DNA from: Marmoricola sp.
GTDB taxonomy: Bacteria > Actinomycetota > Actinomycetes > Propionibacteriales > Nocardioidaceae
DNA: 35,663 nucleotides
Assembly: GCF_025965215.1 (NCBI RefSeq)
Contig: NZ_JAOPXI010000018.1
Location: 1-35,663, forward strand
Direction: 5' to 3'
Position numbers and translations under genes: made by a program
Shown: in pieces, positions 9,480-17,600 of the stretch
Position numbering within the stretch: the stretch's first letter is position 1
Layout of the letters: each line of letters starts with the position of its first letter
The notes under the pieces: generated by a model
Database searches by the model: none
The model's input: the letters and a program-made list of their open reading frames with translations, nothing else
What the model was told of the DNA's origin: nothing

Positions 9480-10340
9480 CTAGGTGAGTTTGCGGGCCGC
9501 GTCCCCGGCGAGCACGCCGTAGCGGCCGCCGAACAGGGCGGCGTGCACGAGCAGCGGGAAGAGCTGGTGCAGGGGCTGGCGCTCCTCCCAGCCGTCGGCG
9601 AGCGGCGTCTCCTCGGTGTACGCCGCGAGCACCCGGGCGAGCTGGGGCAGGCCGAACAGGGTCAGCATCGCCAGGTCGGTCTCGCGATGTCCGCCGTACG
9701 CCGCCGGGTCGACGAGCACCCCGGAGCGTTCGAGGTTCCAGACCAGGTTGCCCGACCACAGGTCTCCGTGCAGGCGCGCGGGTGGCTCCTCGGGTCCGGC
9801 CAGCTCGACGATCCGGTGCATGGCGCCGTCCACTGCCGCCGCGTCCTCGGCACCGACGTGGCCACGGTCGACGGCGAGGCGCAGGTACGGGAGCACCCGA
9901 CGGACCGCGAAGAACTCCGGCCACGTGGGCGCCGTGCGGTTGGGCAACGGCAAGGATCCGATGAAGCCGTCCTGCTCGGCACCGAACGCGGGGGCGCCGC
10001 TGGCGTGCAGGCGGGAGAGCATCCGGCCCAGTTCGGCGGCCGCTTCCGGTGACGGCCGGGTTGGCTCGACCCAACCGACGATCAGGCAGTCTGACTGGAC
10101 GCCGAGGACCTCCGCGACGGCGGCGACGCCGGGCTCGGCCAGCCAGCGCAGCCCCCGCGCCTCGGCCTCGAAGAAGCCTTCGGGTGCGTGCGACCGGGTC
10201 TTCATCAGGGCCGAGCGACCATCACTGAGCCGGATCCGGGTCGAGGTGCAGGTGTCGCCGCCGGCCACGGGGGAGGTGGAGACGACGGCGGAGCCGAGCA
10301 GGTTCTCAGCTCTTTCCGCGAGCGTCCGCATCCGGGCCAT
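9480..10340 (-). CDS. fructosamine/ketosamine-3-kinase family protein
   Basis: GGDTCTSTRIRLSDGRSALMKTR, RLHGDLWSGNLVWN, VLVDPAAYGGHRETDLAM. Confidence 0.88.
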   Translation of the reverse strand: MARMRTLAERAENLLGSAVVSTSPVAGGDTCTSTRIRLSDGRSALMKTRSHAPEGFFEAEARGLRWLAEPGVAAVAEVLGVQSDCLIVGWVEPTRPSPEAAAELGRMLSRLHASGAPAFGAEQDGFIGSLPLPNRTAPTWPEFFAVRRVLPYLRLAVDRGHVGAEDAAAVDGAMHRIVELAGPEEPPARLHGDLWSGNLVWNLERSGVLVDPAAYGGHRETDLAMLTLFGLPQLARVLAAYTEETPLADGWEERQPLHQLFPLLVHAALFGGRYGVLAGDAARKLT

Positions 10341-10343
10341 GGC

Positions 10344-10850
10344 TCATAGTGAACCTCCGTACCCATGCTGACCAGACCTCACGACGTCGACGAGAGCCGC
10401 CGAGGTCCGCTCGATCATCGCGAGGACGGCGGCGAAACCGTCCGCGCCGCCGTACCAGGGATCGGGTACGTCGGGCACCGGCTCGCCCGGGTCGACGGCC
10501 GGGTCGTAGCTGCGGAACAGCCGAACCCGGTCGTGCCGATCCGCCGGCAGCACGGCGAGGACGTCGGCCAGGTTCTGCCGGTCCATCACCAGGATCAGGT
10601 CGCTGTCGAACCATTCGGGACCGAACTGCCGGGCCCGGTGTCGGCTGGGGTCGTACCCGGCGTCGGCCAGGACGCGGGCGGAACGCGGGTCCATCGGCTC
10701 ACCGACATGCCAGCCCGCGGTGCCGCAGCTCTCGGCGACCACGTCCAGGTCGGTCTGGTCGAGAAGCGCGTTGAGCACCACGTCGGCCGTCGGAGACCGG
10801 CAGATGTTGCCCAGGCAGACCAGCGCGATCCGCGTCGAGGGAGTCGTCAC
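10344..10850 (-). CDS. low-molecular-weight protein-tyrosine phosphatase family protein
   Basis: VCLGNICRSPTAD (CX5R(S/T)), DPWYGG; GTG start overlapping upstream gene stop; only 3 bp from the downstream kinase. Confidence 0.9.
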   Translation of the reverse strand: MTTPSTRIALVCLGNICRSPTADVVLNALLDQTDLDVVAESCGTAGWHVGEPMDPRSARVLADAGYDPSRHRARQFGPEWFDSDLILVMDRQNLADVLAVLPADRHDRVRLFRSYDPAVDPGEPVPDVPDPWYGGADGFAAVLAMIERTSAALVDVVRSGQHGYGGSL

Positions 10851-11227
10851 TCGCCGTCGGGCAGCACGGCGGTGGCGATCATCGAGGCGATCGAGATCAC
10901 GATGCCGCCCCAGACCGCGGTCCAGAAGCCGTCGACGTGGAAGTGCAGACCGATGCTGCCGGAGATCTTGCTCGTCAGCAGCAGCATCAGCGCGTTCGTC
11001 ACGAACAGCCCTAGGCCGAGGGTCAGGATGATGAACGGAAGCGCCATCAGGTTCACGATCGGTCGGACCACGCGGGTGATCAGGCCGAAGATCAGTCCGA
11101 CGAGGAGGAGGGTCTCGATCTTCTGGCCGTCCCCCGAGGCGCCGGCGAGCGTGATGCCCTTGAAGAGCCACACTGCGGCACCGAGGCCGAGCGCGTTGAT
11201 GACGACCCAGATCACGAACTTCATCAT
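10847..11227 (-). CDS. phage holin family (four-TM) membrane protein
   Basis: MMKFVIWVVINALGLGAAVWLF...LITRVVRPIVNLMALPFIILTLGLGLFVTNALMLLL. Confidence 0.85.
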   Translation of the reverse strand: MMKFVIWVVINALGLGAAVWLFKGITLAGASGDGQKIETLLLVGLIFGLITRVVRPIVNLMALPFIILTLGLGLFVTNALMLLLTSKISGSIGLHFHVDGFWTAVWGGIVISIASMIATAVLPDGE

Positions 11228-11268
11228 GGGACCGACCCTACGCAGGTTCGAGGGTCGCAACGGTCGTT

Positions 11269-11946
11269 TCAGCGTTGCCGGACCGACTCCAGCAACGAGG
11301 CTTCGGCGCCGGCCAGGTGCTGCACCAACGACGCGCTGGCCTCGGTGGTCCGGCCGTCCTCGAGCAGGCGCAGGAGATCACCGTGCGAGTGCGCTTGTTC
11401 GCGGACGTTTCCGCGCACCCGGACGAGGTGGGCGAGCGCGAGCCGAATCTCGGCGTACAGGGTCTCGGCGAGCGCGATCAGCCGGGGAGACCCGGTCAGT
11501 GCGGTGATCGACCGGTGGATCTCCAGGTGCGCGGCCGTCAGCTCCTGGGCCGGCGTTCGTCTCGACGCGAGCCGGTCGAACTGCGCCACCGCATCCCGTA
11601 CGCCGTCCCGGTCGACCTCCGGCGCGGCCGGCCAGGTGTTGATGCCGGCGGATTCGAGCACCAGTCGAGCGCGGCAGATGTCGCTGATGCCCTCGGCGGT
11701 GAGGGCGTGCACCACGGTTCCCTTGTTGGGGATCCGGTCGACCAGCCCGTCGGCGACCAGCATCCCGAGCGCTTCGCGCACCGTCGAGCGGGAGACGCCG
11801 AGGGAGGCGGCGAGGGCCACTTCACGCAGCGCCGTCCCGGGTTCGAGCTCACCGTCGAACAGCGCGCGGCGCAGCTCGTCGGCGACCCGGCCCACGATGC
11901 TGACCGGTTCGACGCTCAGGCTCGCGAAGGCGCTCTGCTCTGGCAC
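11269..11946 (-). CDS. GntR-family regulator, FCD (FadR-like) subfamily
   Basis: VADELRRALFDGELEPGTALREVALAASLGVSRSTVREALGMLVADGLVDRIPNKGTVV and helical FCD domain; GTG start at 11946. Confidence 0.9.
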   Translation of the reverse strand: MPEQSAFASLSVEPVSIVGRVADELRRALFDGELEPGTALREVALAASLGVSRSTVREALGMLVADGLVDRIPNKGTVVHALTAEGISDICRARLVLESAGINTWPAAPEVDRDGVRDAVAQFDRLASRRTPAQELTAAHLEIHRSITALTGSPRLIALAETLYAEIRLALAHLVRVRGNVREQAHSHGDLLRLLEDGRTTEASASLVQHLAGAEASLLESVRQR

Positions 11947-11952
11947 TCCCTG

Positions 11953-11965
11953 ATTGTCGGACAAA
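11953..11965. promoter_or_regulatory. putative GntR operator copy 1 (ATTGTCGGACAAA)
   Basis: ATTGTCGGACAA at 11953-11964, duplicated exactly 48 bp away in the divergent intergenic region. Confidence 0.7.
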
Positions 11966-12000
11966 ATTTGGACAACGGACCAGACATGACGCACACTGAG

Positions 12001-12013
12001 ATTGTCGGACAAT
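12001..12013. promoter_or_regulatory. putative GntR operator copy 2 (ATTGTCGGACAAT)
   Basis: Palindrome with a single central base; second copy of ATTGTCGGACAA. Confidence 0.7.
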
Positions 12014-12051
12014 CGGGCAATCATGGAGATGGCTGAACCGGGGAGGGTGTC

Positions 12052-12951
12052 ATGGGGCAGGACGTGAGCCGGGAGCTGTCCTGGGGCCGGGACTACCTGA
12101 TGGTCGCGCCGGACCACTTCCGGGTGGCGTACCGGATCAACCCATTCATGGATCTCGAGGACCAGCCCGATCCGCTGAGGTCGCGCGCCCAGTGGGACGC
12201 GATCGTCGCGGCGATCACCGACGCCGGGGGCACCGTCACCGTGCTCGACCAGCGCCCGGACGCCCCCGACATGGTCTACGCGATGAACCTCGGCCTGCCG
12301 CTGGCTGGTCCCGAGCCGGTCGCGGTCGTCTCGCACATGCGCTACCCCGAGCGTCGGATGGAGTCGGGGACGGCCACGGCCTGGTTCGCCGAGCACGGCT
12401 TCGGTGTCCGTCGGATCGGCAGCGACGGCATCGGTGCGCACTTCGAGGCCGGAGACGCGTTCGCCTGGCGCGGCGACCTCGTCGTCGGGTACGGACCCCG
12501 GACCGACCGGCTCGCACTCAAGCACCTGGCCCACGACCTCGACGTGCGGGTGCACGGGGTACGGATCGTGCACCCCGGGATGTACCACCTGGACCTGGCC
12601 TTCGGCCCGCTCGACGCCTCTCGCGCGATCGTCTGTCCGGACGCGTTCTCGTCGCAGGACGCAGCGCGCCTCCTCGATCTCGTCCCGGACCCCTTGGTCA
12701 TCACCGAGGCCGAGGCGATGACGTTCTGCGCGAACTCGATCGTGATCGGCCGGACGGTGCTGATGCCGGCCTGTCCCGACCGCGTGCGGGCGCAGCTGGA
12801 AGCGTGGGGCTTCTCGATCGTGATCGTGGACGTGAGCGAGTTCCTCAAGGGCGGTGGAGCCATCCGCTGCCTGACCAACCCGCTGGACGTGACCCTGGGT
12901 CGCGACCTGCTGACCGGTCGAGGTCAGGTGATCGCGACCGGTTCGATGTGA
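12052..12951 (+). CDS. dimethylargininase / amidinotransferase superfamily protein (DDAH-like)
   Basis: MVAPDHFRVAYRINPFM, MYHLDLAFG (His), GGGAIRCLTNPL (catalytic Cys). Confidence 0.88.
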   Translation: MGQDVSRELSWGRDYLMVAPDHFRVAYRINPFMDLEDQPDPLRSRAQWDAIVAAITDAGGTVTVLDQRPDAPDMVYAMNLGLPLAGPEPVAVVSHMRYPERRMESGTATAWFAEHGFGVRRIGSDGIGAHFEAGDAFAWRGDLVVGYGPRTDRLALKHLAHDLDVRVHGVRIVHPGMYHLDLAFGPLDASRAIVCPDAFSSQDAARLLDLVPDPLVITEAEAMTFCANSIVIGRTVLMPACPDRVRAQLEAWGFSIVIVDVSEFLKGGGAIRCLTNPLDVTLGRDLLTGRGQVIATGSM

Positions 12952-13871
12952 TCCGGACGCGAGGCCTGCCCGATGAGGATGCCGGCCACGACGGCCAGGC
13001 AGCCGAGGATCGCGACGGGTCCGAGCGATTCGCCGAACCAGCCCCAGCCGAGGGCGGAGACGCCGATCGGCTCGAGCATCGCGATGACGGTGACGGTGGT
13101 GGCGCGGACGAACGAGAGAGCGAACAGCTCGGCGAAGAACGGCACCACCGTGCCGAGTACGACGACCCAGGCCAGCACCGCCCAAAGCGGAAGGCGCCCG
13201 TGGTCGAGGGTGCCGAGCAGCGAGACGTGCCTGCCGAGGTGAGCGGTGTCGAAGCGCGTCAGCGGATCGACGAGGTTCAGCGCGATCGTCGCGACCCCGA
13301 ACGACCACAGGATCAGGCGCAGCGGGTCGAGCCGCGCGACTGCGGCTTCCCCGATCAGGAAGTAGCCGGCAAAGCAGACCGCGGCAGCCAGGCCGGCCAG
13401 GACGCCGAGCCCGTCGAACCGGGCCCCGCGCCAGACCTGGGTGGCGGCGCCGAGGCCGAGCACGGCCAGGCCCAGCCCCCACCAGAGACCTCGCGTGACC
13501 TGCTCACGCTGGACGAAGCGCGCCCACAGCGCCACCAGGATGGGTGCCTGGTACTCGAGCAGCAGCGCCATCCCGACGGGGAGCCGGTCGATCGCCACGA
13601 AGTAGGTCCACTGCAGCGCCGCGACGCCGATGAGTCCATGCGCGAGGACTACGAGCAGCATCCGCCTCGGTGGCGGCCGGAGGGCCGAGCGCCGGAAGAG
13701 TGCGGCGATCACGAGCAGGACCGCGAAGGTCAGCGAGACCCGGATCGTGGTGAGCATCGCCGGCTGGACGCCGGCACGCAGCGCGACCCGCGAGACGCCG
13801 GCGTTGACCGTGAAGCAGCACGCCCCGAGGACCACGAGCCCGACTCCGAGGGCAGGGCGGCGCGATGACAC
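12924..13871 (-). CDS. EamA/DMT family transporter
   Basis: About ten hydrophobic segments; two EamA repeats; overlaps the convergent upstream gene by 28 bp. Confidence 0.88.
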   Translation of the reverse strand: MSSRRPALGVGLVVLGACCFTVNAGVSRVALRAGVQPAMLTTIRVSLTFAVLLVIAALFRRSALRPPPRRMLLVVLAHGLIGVAALQWTYFVAIDRLPVGMALLLEYQAPILVALWARFVQREQVTRGLWWGLGLAVLGLGAATQVWRGARFDGLGVLAGLAAAVCFAGYFLIGEAAVARLDPLRLILWSFGVATIALNLVDPLTRFDTAHLGRHVSLLGTLDHGRLPLWAVLAWVVVLGTVVPFFAELFALSFVRATTVTVIAMLEPIGVSALGWGWFGESLGPVAILGCLAVVAGILIGQASRPDHIEPVAIT

Positions 13872-13909
13872 CCCCGCACTCTATGTGCGGTCGGACATAG
13901 GGTGCTCAG

Positions 13910-15013
13910 ATGAGCTCACCGACCCCGCGTGCGGCGCTCGCCGGCATCCCCGCCTACGTGCCCGGCAAGCCGCCGACCGTGCGGCCGGGAGTGACGGCGT
14001 ACAAGCTGTCGTCGAACGAGAACCCCTACCCGCCGTTGCCGGGCGTGCTCGAAGCGGTGGCCGCGGCGGCGGGTTCGATGAACCGGTACCCGGACATGGC
14101 GTCGACCGCACTGCGTGAGGCGCTCGCCGCGCGAGCCGGAGTCGGGATCGACCAGGTCGCGACCGGCACGGGGAGCGTCGCGGTGATCTACCACCTCCTG
14201 CAGGCGTTCTGCGATCCCGGCGACGAGGTCGTGCACGCCTGGCGCTCGTTCGAGGCCTACCCGATCGGCATCACCGCACAGGGGGCGACCTCGGTCGCCG
14301 TGCCGCTGACCTCCGACGGACGGCACGATCTGGCGGCGATGGCTGCCGCCGTCACCGACCGGACCCGGGTCGTCCTGCTCTGCTCCCCGAACAACCCGAC
14401 CGGTCCTGCCCTGCGTCATGCCGACGTTGTGGCGTTCCTCGATCACGTCCCGGGCCGGGTCCTGGTCGCGATCGACGAGGCGTACCGCGAGTTCGTCCGC
14501 GACGACGACCCGCTCGACGGCGTGCAGCTCGCGAGGGAACGGGAGAACGTCGTCGCGCTGCGGACCTTCGCGAAGGCCTACGGGCTGGCCGGGCTGCGGG
14601 TGGGCTACCTGATCGGACCGGAGCCCATCGCCGCTGCCGTGCGCGCGTGCGCGCTGCCGTTCGGTGTCTCGACGGTCGCCCAGGCGGCCGTCCTCGCCAG
14701 CCTGGGAGTCGAGGACGAACTGATGGCACGGGTCGAGGCGCTGATCGCCGAGCGGGACCGGGTCACCGCCGGACTGCGCGACCAGGGCTGGGCCCTCCCC
14801 GATGCCCAGGGCAACTTCGTCTGGCTCGACCTGGGGGCCCGTACGACGGACTTCGCGGCCTTCGCGGAAGCGGCCGGGATCACGGTGAGGCCGTTCCTCG
14901 ACGAGGGCGTGCGGATCTCGATCGGAGAGGCCGCGGCGAACGACGTCCTGCTAGTGCTGGCCGATGATTTTCGCAAGGTCCACCTCCGGAATGGCCCGGG
15001 CGATCGCGGTTAG
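13910..15013 (+). CDS. hisC: histidinol-phosphate/aromatic aminotransferase (class I/II PLP enzyme)
   Basis: [60 protein letters not shown]. Confidence 0.88.
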   Translation: MSSPTPRAALAGIPAYVPGKPPTVRPGVTAYKLSSNENPYPPLPGVLEAVAAAAGSMNRYPDMASTALREALAARAGVGIDQVATGTGSVAVIYHLLQAFCDPGDEVVHAWRSFEAYPIGITAQGATSVAVPLTSDGRHDLAAMAAAVTDRTRVVLLCSPNNPTGPALRHADVVAFLDHVPGRVLVAIDEAYREFVRDDDPLDGVQLARERENVVALRTFAKAYGLAGLRVGYLIGPEPIAAAVRACALPFGVSTVAQAAVLASLGVEDELMARVEALIAERDRVTAGLRDQGWALPDAQGNFVWLDLGARTTDFAAFAEAAGITVRPFLDEGVRISIGEAAANDVLLVLADDFRKVHLRNGPGDRG

Positions 15014-15061
15014 CTCCGGTTTGGCGGGCCCGCGCCGGGCTGACCGGGCTAGCCCACGGTG

Positions 15062-15272
15062 ACCGCCTGTCGAACACCCCTTGCCGGGCGGTCCCCTCTG
15101 GTCGTCCACTTGCTCCAGGACGTGGGGGATTGTCTGATCGCAGACGCCGAAGCCAGCCCCCAGATACTGGATCGGGCGACTTGCACCCACCCCCCAGGGG
15201 GCAGCGCCGACACCACCCGCTCCAGTGCGGCTTCGGAAGGCGCGTGTCCGGCCTCGTCGCCGGGCACGCGCC
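15062..15272 (+). ncRNA. candidate structured C-rich small RNA (6C RNA-like), boundaries approximate
   Basis: Series of hairpins, two with C-rich loops: CCGA-ag-CCAG[CCCCCAGATA]CTGG-a-TCGG (15147-15175) and GGCG..TGC.CCC[ACCCCCCAG]GGG-GCA-g-CGCC (15175-15208), then a 13-bp hairpin (15239-15272). Confidence 0.4.
15239..15272 (+). terminator. strong hairpin, possible terminator (13 bp stem, 8 nt loop, no T tract)
   Basis: GGCGCGTGTCCGG-CCTCGTCG-CCGGGCACGCGCC, one T-G wobble. Confidence 0.45.
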
Positions 15273-15318
15273 GCCCCGTCCGGCGTGGCCCTGAGATTCG
15301 GACCTGTAATTTGGGTCC

Positions 15319-16155
15319 GTGCGCACGGTGGACGACCTGCGGCTCCAGGTACGAAGGGTGATCCCCCTCGTTGTCCTGCGGGCGCTGGTGCGCAAGCACA
15401 TCGAGGTCCTGATGCGGGACCCCGAGTTCCGCGCGATGCAGGAGGCGCAGCTGAGGTTCCTGCTCGACCACACCGACCGGGCGCACGAGATCCCGGCGCT
15501 GGCGCATGCCTACGCGTTCCACTCCGCCATGCGTGCCCATGTGCGGTGGCACCCGCGCAAGATGCGCCGCCAGGAAGTACGCGGCATCGAGTGGCTGACC
15601 ACCCAGCGGGATCCGGACCGCGGAGTGGTCCTCAACTTCATGCACCACAACGACTACCCGGGCGTCTTCACGTCGCTGACCCGTGCCGGTGCCGGCCCGA
15701 TCCTGATCGTGGCGATGCCGACCATGCTGGAGCCCGAGGTCGATCCCGGGATGCGGCAGATGATGCGCACCGTGCTCTCGCACCGCAGCAACTCGGCGAT
15801 CGCGGCCGCCGGGGGGACCGACTTCATCGCCTCACACCTGGGGCCCGGGACGACGATGGCCATCGCCTCCGACCTGCCCGGCCATACCGAGGTGACGTTC
15901 CTGGGCCGACGCGTGCTGGCCTCCTTCGGCGCCGCCCGCATCGCCACGATGACGAACTCGCCGGTCGTCGTGGTCACGGCGGTGCGCGAGGGCGCCGGCC
16001 ACTACTTGCAGCTGCACCCGCCGTTGGAGCCGGGCGAGTTCGCCGAGCCGGCCGATCTCCTCGAGGAGATGCTCCGCATCCATGGCGAGGCAGTGCTGGC
16101 CTGGCCGGAGGCGCTGGAAGCGCCGATGGCCAGGCTGGGAAGCGTCCCGGACTGA
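15319..16155 (+). CDS. LPLAT superfamily (LpxL/HtrB-like) acyltransferase-like protein
   Basis: GVVLNFMHHNDYPGVF ... AIASDLPGHTEVTFLGRRVLASFGAARIATMTNSPVVVV resembles LpxL-type architecture; GTG start. Confidence 0.6.
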   Translation: MRTVDDLRLQVRRVIPLVVLRALVRKHIEVLMRDPEFRAMQEAQLRFLLDHTDRAHEIPALAHAYAFHSAMRAHVRWHPRKMRRQEVRGIEWLTTQRDPDRGVVLNFMHHNDYPGVFTSLTRAGAGPILIVAMPTMLEPEVDPGMRQMMRTVLSHRSNSAIAAAGGTDFIASHLGPGTTMAIASDLPGHTEVTFLGRRVLASFGAARIATMTNSPVVVVTAVREGAGHYLQLHPPLEPGEFAEPADLLEEMLRIHGEAVLAWPEALEAPMARLGSVPD

Positions 16156-16160
16156 AGCGA

Positions 16161-17600
16161 TCAGCCGGCGGGCAGGGTGATCGAGAAGGTCGCACCGCCC
16201 GAGGGTCCGGACGAGTACATGACCGAACCGCCCTGGGCCTGGGCCAGGGTGCGGACCACGTGCAGGCCGAGTCCGGTCCCTGCGGACGCAGTCCCGGACG
16301 CCCGGCTGAATTCGCGGAACAGGTGCGGCCGGAACTCGACCGGAACCCCGAACCCGCTGTCGTTGACGTCGATGCAGACGAACTGCTCGTGGTCGCCGCT
16401 GGCGCGGACCAGCACGGTCACCGGGGGGCGGCCGTACTTGTGGGCGTTGGCGAGCAGGTTGCCGAGCATCTGCTCGAGCCGCAAAGGGTCGGCGGTCACC
16501 GGTCGGGCATCCATGACCTGGATGGTGACGGTGTCGGCGTACCGGTCACCGACGACCCCGGCGATGACCTCGAACGGGTCGACCGTCCGGGCCTCGACCC
16601 GCAGGGTGCCGCGCTGGATCGCGCTCGCGGTGATCAGGTCGGCGCTGATCCCTTCGAGCATCCGGGCCTGGCGGACGATCGAGGCAAGCATCCGTTCGCC
16701 GTCCTCGGGGCTCGTCGTGCCTTGTTCGGACAGTGTTTCCGCGATCGCCCGCAGCACGGAGACCGGACCGCGGATCTCGTGCGCGGTGGTCGCGATCGCC
16801 GTGCGCAGGGTCGCCACCTCGTCGGCGGTCGGCTGCAGGAACAACAGCAGCGAGTCACCGGCATGCTTGAGCGAGACGTGCGTGGAGCGCGGACCGACGT
16901 GAGTCTCGAAGGTCAGGTCCCCGCTCAGCCGGTTGTGGGCCAGCGTGGTCGCCAGGGTCGGAGCGACGCTCGCCAGCGGCGCGTCGGGCCAGGGGACGGA
17001 CTCGAGAAGGTCGAGAGCCGCCGGATTCACGGCGACCACCCGGTACGGCGGTTCGGCGGTGACCTCGAGGACCCCGTACGGCGCCAGCGCCACCGCGTCG
17101 GGCGCTACCGGACGGATCTCTGGGATCGGACGTGCGGTCGTCTCTGATGCGTCAGCCGTCGCGACGGGAGTGGAGCGCGAGCTGGTCGGGTCGTCCACCA
17201 CTCGGAGCGCGGAACCGCTCACGATGTCGCGGATGTAGTCGAGGATCCGTCCGAGCGACGCGCCCTTCTGCAGGTAGGCATCCGCACCGATCTCCAGGGC
17301 CCGCTCGGACATTCGACTCGCGCCGAACCCGGAGAGCACGATGATCCGCGCGTCGGGAGCGAGCTCCCGGATGGCCGGCAGTGCCTCGAGGCCGTCCATC
17401 ACGGGCATCGAGAGATCCAGCAGGACGACGTCGGGGTTGCCGTTGCGGACTGCCTCGATGCCGGCCGCACCGTCGCCGGCCTCGCCGACGACCTGCATCC
17501 CACCCCTGATCAGTGCCATCCGCAGCAGTTCGCGCAGGTCGGCGGTGTCATCGATGATCACCACGCGTAGCGACTCGGGCTCCTGCAGGGCGGCCGTCAT
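16161..17600 (-). CDS. REC-(PAS-like)-HisKA-HATPase protein (receiver at N-terminus of a histidine kinase)
   Basis: VVIIDDTADLRELL / VVLLDLSMPVMDG / AYLQKG receiver, then TAHEIRGPVSVLRA, NLLANAHKYG, DVNDSGFGVP, GTGLGLHVV. Confidence 0.9.
   Translation of the reverse strand: MTAALQEPESLRVVIIDDTADLRELLRMALIRGGMQVVGEAGDGAAGIEAVRNGNPDVVLLDLSMPVMDGLEALPAIRELAPDARIIVLSGFGASRMSERALEIGADAYLQKGASLGRILDYIRDIVSGSALRVVDDPTSSRSTPVATADASETTARPIPEIRPVAPDAVALAPYGVLEVTAEPPYRVVAVNPAALDLLESVPWPDAPLASVAPTLATTLAHNRLSGDLTFETHVGPRSTHVSLKHAGDSLLLFLQPTADEVATLRTAIATTAHEIRGPVSVLRAIAETLSEQGTTSPEDGERMLASIVRQARMLEGISADLITASAIQRGTLRVEARTVDPFEVIAGVVGDRYADTVTIQVMDARPVTADPLRLEQMLGNLLANAHKYGRPPVTVLVRASGDHEQFVCIDVNDSGFGVPVEFRPHLFREFSRASGTASAGTGLGLHVVRTLAQAQGGSVMYSSGPSGGATFSITLPAG

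Noticed and set aside
10847-11227. Prophage indicated by the holin-family gene
   Set aside because: This four-TM family is common on bacterial chromosomes; no other phage gene is nearby.
11947-13482. N-terminal extension of the GntR ORF through the DDAH-like gene
   Set aside because: Antisense to a conserved gene; the GTG at 11946 gives a normal GntR length and leaves the operator region non-coding.
14951-15190. 79-aa minus ORF (MGASRPIQYLGAGFGV...) as a small protein gene
   Set aside because: Overlaps the 3' end of the aminotransferase and the structured region, with no evident ribosome binding site or family; RNA structure explains the sequence better.
15050-15275. tmRNA, SRP RNA, RNase P RNA or a known metabolite riboswitch
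   Set aside because: None of the conserved core sequences I know for these RNAs is present.
15225-17147. 640-aa plus ORF across the acyltransferase and REC-kinase genes
   Set aside because: Shadow frame without recognisable domains; both overlapped genes have strong motifs.
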